Source: Ktedonobacter sp. 13_1_20CM_4_53_11 (GTDB taxonomy: Bacteria; Chloroflexota; Ktedonobacteria; Ktedonobacterales; Ktedonobacteraceae). Taken from it: a stretch of 11,519 nucleotides of DNA. The stretch lies in NCBI GenBank assembly GCA_001919995.1, contig MNIY01000076.1, forward strand, positions 1 to 11,519. The letters are read 5' to 3'. Positions 6,001-11,519 of this stretch are shown here, in pieces. Positions within the stretch are counted from its first letter, which is position 1, and each line of letters begins with the position of its first letter. Position numbers and translations under genes: made by a program. The notes beneath the pieces were generated by a model that did not search any database, was not told where the DNA came from, and saw only the letters and a program-made list of their open reading frames with translations.

Positions 6001-6005
6001 GTGAT

Positions 6006-9000
6006 TCAGGTGGATGAGGAGACCCTATGGGCGTGCTGCAGCACCTGGTGAATCGGCGGTGAAGCCAGAAAGTGTGCATGCCTCGCCTCATCCTCGATGT
6101 CCTGCGCTAGCAGGTCTGCGGCCAGCCCTGCTGCCTCGTGCCAGTGGCCGATGGCCTGCTCGTTGTCCCCCTCCCACTCGGCCAGCACCGCCCTCGACCG
6201 CAGGTAGGGAAGACGGAAGCGCGGGTAAGGCTCCACCTGTTCCCCCAGTCGCTGCACGGCTTCTCTGGCTTGCCTCTCATCCCCCCTGTGCAAGAAGGCC
6301 TCTATTTCATAATGCAGGGAGAAATCCAACAGAATCAATCTCAGATCAGCGTTCTTGCGCAGAGTGCTCGCCTCCACGGCATAGCGGTAGGCGGCTTCCC
6401 ACTGCCCCATCAGCGCGTAGTGCATGCACAGCTTCGAAAGGACGCTGGCGCGCGTGAGGCGCAGATCTAACCTCTCGGCCACGGCTTCTGCCTCTGCTAG
6501 CGTTCTAGACGCCTCTTCCCACTGCTGCAAGGTGTGATACGTACTGCCCAACGCATGCACAAACAGCTGGAAGATGACCATCTGCGGCAGGGTTCGCGCC
6601 AGTTCCAGGGCTGTGTGCATGAGCACGAAGGCCTCCTCATAGGCCCCCACTTCCAGCAAGCCAAAAGTGAGGATGGCCAGACTGCTGACGTGTGCCCAGA
6701 CGTTCTGGTTCTCTTTGGCGAGAGCGAGCGCCCGGCGGCTACTGCGAATGCTCGCCTGCACCTGTCCTGCCTGCACTTGCGCCAGCGCCAGCATCCCCCA
6801 GAAAAAGGCTTCTCTGGCGCCAAGCGTCAAGGAGTGGGTGGGCGGAGCGCCAACTACAAGGGATGGAAGTGACAGATCCCACGAAGCGGTCGGCTCGTTA
6901 CTCAGAGCGGCATACAGCACCAGGGACGCCTCCAGACAGTGTATAGCCTCCTCAAAGTCTCCCTCGAAAAGATGGATCCCTCCAAGGGAGTAGAGACTTC
7001 GTGCTTCCAGTTCCTTGTCGTTGCTTGCCCGTGCCAGTTCCAGCGCCTGCACTCCATGAGGGAAGGCACACTTTGGATTCCCCCACCAGATGGCCGTGAT
7101 CTGGGCCAGACTCCACTCCGTTTCCGCCAGGACCCGCTGATCGTGACTGGTCTGGGCCGTGCGCCGGGCTTCCTCCAGCAGCGCGCGTACCTGGGACTGG
7201 TCCTTGGCCTGCTGGACCGCCAGGATTGCCAGGCGGTTGAGGGTCAGACTGACCATGGTGGGCAGTTGGTGCTGCCGCCCATAGGCGATCAGCTCTTCAT
7301 AGACCTGCTGGGCCTTCTCCCAGGCACTCTGGAAGGCATAGGCCTGCCCCAGGTGGGTATAGAGGCACTCGACCTCCCAGGCCTCCAGCACGCTCTGCCC
7401 CGGCGGGTGCTCCTGGAGCAGGGAACGCCCCTGTTCATAGTGCCTGATGGCGTCGTCGACGGCAAAGACGGCCACGGCTTCATCCCCGGCCTGGACGCTG
7501 TAGCGACAGGCCTCCTGCGCCTGCCCCGACGCCCGCGCATGATATGCCAGCTCGGAGGCCCGCGCCCCCTCGCTGGGCAACACGGCCAAAGCCTGCTGGT
7601 GCAAGACCTGCCGCCGGGCCGCGCCCAGCTCGGTGTAGACCACTTCGCGCATCAACTCATGCGTGAAACGATAGTGGGCCGACCGACCGGGCCTGGCTTC
7701 CTCCTCCCGCAGGATGCCACTCTTGATGGCTTCCTCCAGGGCCTCAACGCCGGCCTGCACCCCGAGCTGGGCTATCTGCCACAGGCGCCGCGCGCTCGCC
7801 GGGGTGGCCAACACGGCAGCCGCCATCACCACCTGGCGGGCGGCCGGCGAGAGCCTGGCCAGGCGGGCCTGGATCATCGCGCGCACAGAGGGCGGTAACA
7901 GCTCACGGCACGCCCCCTCCTGGACCACGGCCACACTCATCTCGACGGTCGGCTCCAACCGCCAGCGGCCATCGGCCGCCAGGCGTGGCACCAGCAGCTG
8001 CCGCTCACGCAACAGTTTGAGCGTCTCCAGCAGGTACATCGGCTGTCCCCCCGTCTGCGCGAACAGAAAGTCGCCCAGCCGGAGCAGCGGCGTCTCCCGT
8101 TCAGGCGCAGGTGCAGCCCCGCGCCAGCCGGGCGCAGGCTGAGTCGAGTCCAGGTCGCGCTGCTTCTCTCCAGTGCTGGTGCCAGGCTCCCCCTCGCCGA
8201 CCATAGCCTCAAGGAGGTGCATGGTCTGCGCCTGGCTGAGCGGCTGCAAGGTCACCTGTGTGAGCGGCACATCGCGTCCCAGATCGGCCAGGTGGGTAGC
8301 CAGCTGCGGGGAGAGTTCCGGTCCTTCACTACGCATCGTGCTCAGCAAGAGCACCCGGCGGCCTTGCTCCTTCCAGGAGTGTGCCAGGTAGCGCAGCAGG
8401 TCGAGGGAGGCTCCATCCACCCTGTGCAGGTCTTCCAGCAGCAGCACCAGCGGCGCCGACCGGGCCAGGGCGTCTAGCAGGCGCACCACCGCTTCAAAGA
8501 GCCGCCCCTTGCCCGCCAGTTCATCCTCGCGGGCGGCAGGCAGATCCGGGTAGCGTCCTCGCAATTCGGGCAGCAGACGCGACAGTTCGGTCAGCCACAG
8601 GTCCTCCAGTAGATCCTCCGGCGCGTTTTCCTTCTCCAGCCGCGGGCGCAGGGCCTCGACCAGCGGCTGATAGGGCAGGCGCCCCCCCATCTCGAAGGCG
8701 TGCCCGCTGAGCACCTCGGCGCCCTGCGCCTTGACCCAGGCTACAAACTCGCTGACCAGCCGCGTTTTGCCGATGCCCGCCTCGCCTTCTATGAGCACGG
8801 CCTGCGGCTGTCCCAGTCGCGCCTGGTGGTAGCGAACGACGAGCTGGCTGAAGGCAGCGGCCCGTCCCACCAGCGGGGCCACCAGTTCACTGGGCGGCAC
8901 GCTAGCCGCGCTGGTGGGACGGGCAGGAGGACTGCCTTGCCGCGCCTGGGTGGCGCGAATGTGCTCAGCCAGGGCAACGGTTTCGGCGGAGGGCGGGACG

Positions 9001-9731
9001 CGCAACTCCTCAGCCAGGCGCGCCCGGCAGGTGGTGTAGACCTGCAAGGCCGCACTGGCATCGCCCAGGGCCAGATGCACGCGCATCAGGCGGCGAGAGG
9101 CCTCCTCCGAGAGCGCATCGAGGGCCAGCCAGCGCGTGAGTGTGGCGCGGGCCAGCTCCAGCTCCCCGCCGCTCTCCTGCCAGGAGGAGAGCCGAGCGAA
9201 GAGCAACTGCAGGCGCACTTGCCACTGCTGCTGCTGCTGCTGCACCCAGTGGTCAAAGCCGCTTTCCTCGCGCAGCCAGAAGCCCTCAAGGAAGGGACCA
9301 CGCACCAGAGAGAGAGCGTGCTGCACCTGGCTGACCAGGGCGGCGCGCTGCTCCTCAGAAGGGGCCAAGGAGAGCCGCTGGGCCTGGTGCCAGGCCTGCT
9401 GCACCACATCGAGATCCAGCTCCAGCGGGGCATGCGGATCCAGGCCAAGCAGCTCATGTTCACTGAGCAGATGACTGTGCGGAGAAGCAGAAGGATCAAG
9501 ATCGGCGAGCAGGCGGCGCAGCAGCGTCAGGGCGTTGCGCAAGGCCGTGCGCGCACCCTGGGGCTCACTGTCGGGCCACAGCAAGGCGGCCAGTTTGCTG
9601 CGGGGATGCATGCCGCCTTGGACCGCCAGGTAGAGCAGCAAGGCCTGCGCCTTGCGCAAGGCAAAGGTGAGGCGATGGTTATGATGAAACACTTCTGGGG
9701 GGCCGAGCACGCCCACACGTAACCGATCCAT
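6006..9731 (-). CDS. SARP/BTAD-type transcriptional regulator with AAA ATPase and TPR-rich C-terminus
   Basis: A 1241-aa cytoplasmic regulator. Residues about 4-105 resemble the OmpR-like winged helix of SARP regulators (RVGVLGPPEV, LRKAQALLLYLA, HPRSKLAALLWPD). About 106-260 is a bacterial transcriptional activation domain (LEGFW, ending RVPPSAET). Then come LVGR (287-290), Walker A GEAGIGKT (316-323) and Walker B LVLLLEDLH (428-436), an AAA/STAND-type ATPase. The C-terminal 450 or so residues are helical tetratricopeptide-like repeats that likely sense a ligand or partner. Six glutamine codons in a row (CTG repeat, 9225-9242) sit in the BTAD. AGGAGA at 9739-9744, seven bases before the ATG at 9731, and a domain beginning at once favour this start. 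An in-frame ATG at 9818 adds 29 low-complexity residues with a weak ribosome site. Its targets are unknown; the paa operon and the membrane gene upstream are neighbours only. Confidence 0.9.
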   Translation of the reverse strand: MDRLRVGVLGPPEVFHHNHRLTFALRKAQALLLYLAVQGGMHPRSKLAALLWPDSEPQGARTALRNALTLLRRLLADLDPSASPHSHLLSEHELLGLDPHAPLELDLDVVQQAWHQAQRLSLAPSEEQRAALVSQVQHALSLVRGPFLEGFWLREESGFDHWVQQQQQQWQVRLQLLFARLSSWQESGGELELARATLTRWLALDALSEEASRRLMRVHLALGDASAALQVYTTCRARLAEELRVPPSAETVALAEHIRATQARQGSPPARPTSAASVPPSELVAPLVGRAAAFSQLVVRYHQARLGQPQAVLIEGEAGIGKTRLVSEFVAWVKAQGAEVLSGHAFEMGGRLPYQPLVEALRPRLEKENAPEDLLEDLWLTELSRLLPELRGRYPDLPAAREDELAGKGRLFEAVVRLLDALARSAPLVLLLEDLHRVDGASLDLLRYLAHSWKEQGRRVLLLSTMRSEGPELSPQLATHLADLGRDVPLTQVTLQPLSQAQTMHLLEAMVGEGEPGTSTGEKQRDLDSTQPAPGWRGAAPAPERETPLLRLGDFLFAQTGGQPMYLLETLKLLRERQLLVPRLAADGRWRLEPTVEMSVAVVQEGACRELLPPSVRAMIQARLARLSPAARQVVMAAAVLATPASARRLWQIAQLGVQAGVEALEEAIKSGILREEEARPGRSAHYRFTHELMREVVYTELGAARRQVLHQQALAVLPSEGARASELAYHARASGQAQEACRYSVQAGDEAVAVFAVDDAIRHYEQGRSLLQEHPPGQSVLEAWEVECLYTHLGQAYAFQSAWEKAQQVYEELIAYGRQHQLPTMVSLTLNRLAILAVQQAKDQSQVRALLEEARRTAQTSHDQRVLAETEWSLAQITAIWWGNPKCAFPHGVQALELARASNDKELEARSLYSLGGIHLFEGDFEEAIHCLEASLVLYAALSNEPTASWDLSLPSLVVGAPPTHSLTLGAREAFFWGMLALAQVQAGQVQASIRSSRRALALAKENQNVWAHVSSLAILTFGLLEVGAYEEAFVLMHTALELARTLPQMVIFQLFVHALGSTYHTLQQWEEASRTLAEAEAVAERLDLRLTRASVLSKLCMHYALMGQWEAAYRYAVEASTLRKNADLRLILLDFSLHYEIEAFLHRGDERQAREAVQRLGEQVEPYPRFRLPYLRSRAVLAEWEGDNEQAIGHWHEAAGLAADLLAQDIEDEARHAHFLASPPIHQVLQHAHRVSSST

Positions 9732-9749
9732 AGCAGGTTCTCCTCTCAT

Positions 9750-9765
9750 CACCGCATCTGCGGTG
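9750..9765 (-). promoter_or_regulatory. Hairpin just before the regulator's ribosome binding site
   Basis: CACCGC and GCGGTG (read on either strand) form a 6-bp stem with a 4-base loop, one further A-T pair being possible. On the minus strand it ends 5 bases before the AGGAGA at 9744-9739 that serves the regulator. It could act as a 5' leader structure controlling translation. No U-tract follows. Confidence 0.35.
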
Positions 9766-9831
9766 GTGGAGGCAGCAGACGCGGGTCGTGCAGTCACGCT
9801 TGTCGTCAACGTGGTCATAGTTTTCTCGAGC

Positions 9832-10635
9832 TTATTGTCTTTCCGTTGAAAGGTCCACCGGTTCCTGAACCATGCTTTGTGGTTCTCGTTGCAGCACAGA
9901 TGGTTTGTTGACGAGAAGAGCGATTGCGATTCCCACCAGCCAGATCACCCAGGCGACATGTCCTACCGTCAGAAGAGACAAGAAAATCGATCCAGGAGCA
10001 GTGTTGACAAAGATTTGTTCAAAACTCCCAAGCATGATTCCCACCCCTCCTATGATTCCGATCCAGTGGAACCACACGTTCCTATGAGACGAGCGCAGGA
10101 GCATCACCGCCAGAAACACGCTCCAGAGACCACTGAAGATGTTGTAGAAGAATTCACCAATGGTTAATCCCAGAAAGTAGCTTGTGCCTTGATAGGCGAC
10201 ATCGAGCGCTGCGTGTGTGGCTGCATCTGTCTGAGGATTGGTGTAGATGTGCGAAAAGTAGGGCAAGACAATCAACCAGCGTGAAGCGGCGATCATTTGG
10301 GTGCTCCCTGCTACGACTATACAGATGAGAACCAGCAGCCGCAAAGGAGTTTGCAGGTGAGTATACATACGATACACTAAGGGGCCGAGCAGAACAAACA
10401 GGACGCCGGTGGCCATAAGCGCGTAGTACGTGAGAAAAACGGAGATCGGATGCCGCTGATAGGCCGGAAAGGCTAATGCTCCTGAGTCCTCATCGATGCC
10501 AAGCATATCATGAAGGATGAGGAGCGTTGGGACCGCAATCGTGCCAATGAGCAGCAAGATGGCTGTAAGACGAGTAAGCGTGCTGGAAGGCTCGCCAGAT
10601 GCCTGAAGCTCTTTTCTCGCAGGGTTACTTTTCAT
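9832..10635 (-). CDS. Multipass membrane protein, DUF4386-like
   Basis: A 267-aa protein with about six hydrophobic segments: roughly 21-43, 66-88, 98-119, 150-181, 188-209 and 214-245, so it lies in the cytoplasmic membrane. The N-terminus is charged and short, with no cleavable signal peptide evident. The overall pattern, with SRWLIVLPYF and a C-terminal WFHWIGIIGG, is reminiscent of DUF4386-family proteins, which have no firmly known function; I am only moderately sure of that assignment. The start follows GAGAGG with a 7-base spacing (minus strand), and an upstream in-frame ATG at 10821 would run through the end of the transporter gene and is rejected. It shares the strand with the transporter upstream (95-base gap) and the regulator downstream (100-base gap), so a common transcript is possible. 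Confidence 0.75.
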   Translation of the reverse strand: MKSNPARKELQASGEPSSTLTRLTAILLLIGTIAVPTLLILHDMLGIDEDSGALAFPAYQRHPISVFLTYYALMATGVLFVLLGPLVYRMYTHLQTPLRLLVLICIVVAGSTQMIAASRWLIVLPYFSHIYTNPQTDAATHAALDVAYQGTSYFLGLTIGEFFYNIFSGLWSVFLAVMLLRSSHRNVWFHWIGIIGGVGIMLGSFEQIFVNTAPGSIFLSLLTVGHVAWVIWLVGIAIALLVNKPSVLQREPQSMVQEPVDLSTERQ

Positions 10636-10658
10636 TCTCTTTCCTCTCTTTGGGTTTG

Positions 10659-10691
10659 AACAGGTCGCATGATGCTGTCTGTTGACCTGTT
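10659..10691 (-). other. Inverted repeat between transporter and membrane-protein genes
   Basis: AACAGGTC (10659-10666) and GACCTGTT (10684-10691) are exact reverse complements around a 17-base spacer. The spacer holds a smaller symmetry, GCAT-G-ATGC. It lies between the transporter stop and the ribosome site of the membrane-protein gene. It could be an operator or a weak hairpin. No U-tract follows on the minus strand. Confidence 0.35.
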
Positions 10692-10730
10692 TCTCGTTGC
10701 TAAAAAAAGTCATAAGCAAGGACTCACGCG

Positions 10731-11519
10731 CTAGTGAGCAACCTCTTCTAGAGACTGACCTGTCGTCCTGGGACCAAGCAAGCCTACATCCAGGCTCACG
10801 ATACCCATGATGATGGCGCAAGCGGTGAAGACCGCGATGGGACCAGAGGTTTGCAGCAGGGGAAGAGCCACAAATGGCAGGATGCCACTGGAAAGACGGC
10901 TCAAGCTGAAGGCCACCCCCACAGCCGTTCCGCGCATACGGGTGGGGAAAATTTCTGCCTGATAGATGTGATAGCCATTAGAGAACACCTGACTGACCAC
11001 CGTCAGCAGAAAACCGGAGGCAAGAATGAGTGGGACTGAGGTCGCAAACCCAAAGACAAGACCAAAGAGTGCCATCAGGAGGGCGGTTCCAATAATCAAC
11101 CACTTGCGCTCCATACGCTCGACGATGAGAACCGAGAGCCATGATCCCAGAGGATACCCAAGGGCAATGGGCGCAGTATATGCCAAAGTGTTGACGACAC
11201 TGAAGCCTTTGGCGACCAGGATAATCGGAGCGAGCGAGCCAAAGCCATAGAAACCAACGGCCTGAAAGAACTGGAAGATCAAGAGCATGATAGTGCGCCT
11301 GGTGTAGACGCCGCGAAAGGACTCCGCGAGCGTCACACGTTTCGGCAACTCCACCGTCATGAGGGTCGGTGGTGGCAATTCGGCCAGATGCAGTTCACGC
11401 ATGGCGGCTTGCTCAATCCCACTGATCGCAGCCTCGGCGGCGACTGTTTTCTGGCGGATCTCGAACCAGCGCGGAGATTCGGGAAGACCACGACGGATAC
11501 ACCAGACGACGAGCGCGCC
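10731..11519 (-). CDS. MFS transporter, sugar-porter-like (5' end outside window)
   Basis: The visible 262 residues are the C-terminal part of a major facilitator; the reading frame stays open to the window edge at 11519, so the start lies beyond it. Residues 13-18 (PESPRW) are the hallmark after transmembrane helix 6 of sugar-porter-like MFS proteins. The loop between helices 8 and 9 has ERMERKW (134-140), a variant of the RxGRR/K signature. EIFPTRMRGTAVG (189-201) matches the second sugar-porter motif. About six membrane segments remain. Substrate cannot be told; the family includes sugar, niacin-type and aromatic-acid carriers, so import of phenylacetate or another aromatic acid is only a guess from the neighbourhood. 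The gene ends in TAG at 10731-10733, 95 bases before the membrane-protein gene on the same strand. Confidence 0.88.
   Translation of the reverse strand, partial: GALVVWCIRRGLPESPRWFEIRQKTVAAEAAISGIEQAAMRELHLAELPPPTLMTVELPKRVTLAESFRGVYTRRTIMLLIFQFFQAVGFYGFGSLAPIILVAKGFSVVNTLAYTAPIALGYPLGSWLSVLIVERMERKWLIIGTALLMALFGLVFGFATSVPLILASGFLLTVVSQVFSNGYHIYQAEIFPTRMRGTAVGVAFSLSRLSSGILPFVALPLLQTSGPIAVFTACAIIMGIVSLDVGLLGPRTTGQSLEEVAH

Noticed and set aside
6939..7898. A 319-codon open frame on the plus strand inside the regulator gene
   Set aside because: It lies wholly antisense to a well-supported domain-rich protein, has no ribosome site that I noticed, and its translation is rich in Gly, Leu, Arg and Pro with no known motif. 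High GC content explains the lack of stops.
8700..9722. A 340-codon open frame on the plus strand inside the regulator gene
   Set aside because: Same reasoning: it is the antisense shadow of the winged-helix, BTAD and ATPase regions and shows no recognisable domain.
10636..10821. An extended N-terminus for the membrane protein
   Set aside because: The added 62 residues are charged and unordered, overlap the transporter's 3' end, and an ATG with a good ribosome site follows at 10635.
2..11519. A mobile element, CRISPR array or phage region
   Set aside because: I saw no transposase, integrase, spaced direct repeats or terminal repeats other than the short palindromes listed.

Overview
The window most resembles a genome of the Chloroflexota, probably class Ktedonobacteria. 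I infer this from the mix of gene types, not from a marker gene: a very large SARP/BTAD-AAA-TPR regulator, an Actinobacteria-like flavoprotein fusion, and a short CTTCGCT...CTCAG-type dispersed repeat. It is ordinary chromosomal sequence. I see no rRNA, tRNA, CRISPR array, transposase or phage gene.

Layout. (1) 11-1711 (+) is a three-domain flavoprotein: a cyclic-nucleotide-binding-like domain, a thioredoxin/glutaredoxin-like fold, and a thioredoxin-reductase-like FAD/NAD(P) module. Neither redox domain has a CxxC. (2) 1712-1992 is intergenic, with two imperfect hairpins and a good sigma70-type promoter followed by a palindrome. (3) 1993-6000 (+) is a tightly packed phenylacetate-catabolism operon: paaA, the MIP18 half of paaD, paaB, paaC, a small gene encoding the zinc-ribbon half of paaD, an enoyl-CoA hydratase (paaF-like), a 51-nt perfect hairpin, and a short second crotonase-family gene. 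(4) 6006-9731 (-) is a 1241-aa regulator whose 3' end lies 5 nt from the end of the paa operon. (5) 9832-10635 (-) is a multipass membrane protein. (6) 10731-11519 (-) is the C-terminal part of an MFS transporter cut by the window edge.

How the genes work together. PaaA and PaaC would form the core of the phenylacetyl-CoA 1,2-epoxidase with PaaB. The two PaaD halves probably help assemble or mature the iron cofactors. The first hydratase acts lower in the pathway, on dehydroadipyl-CoA. The reductase PaaE, the ligase PaaK, PaaG, PaaZ, PaaH and PaaJ are not in the window.

The strongest unusual observation is that PaaD, a single two-domain protein in E. coli, is encoded here by two genes with paaB and paaC between them. 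Others are the perfect 24-bp-stem hairpin inside the operon, the shortened Dch-like crotonase meeting the regulator gene tail to tail, the retained ExxH motifs in PaaC, and the cysteine-free redox domains of the first protein.
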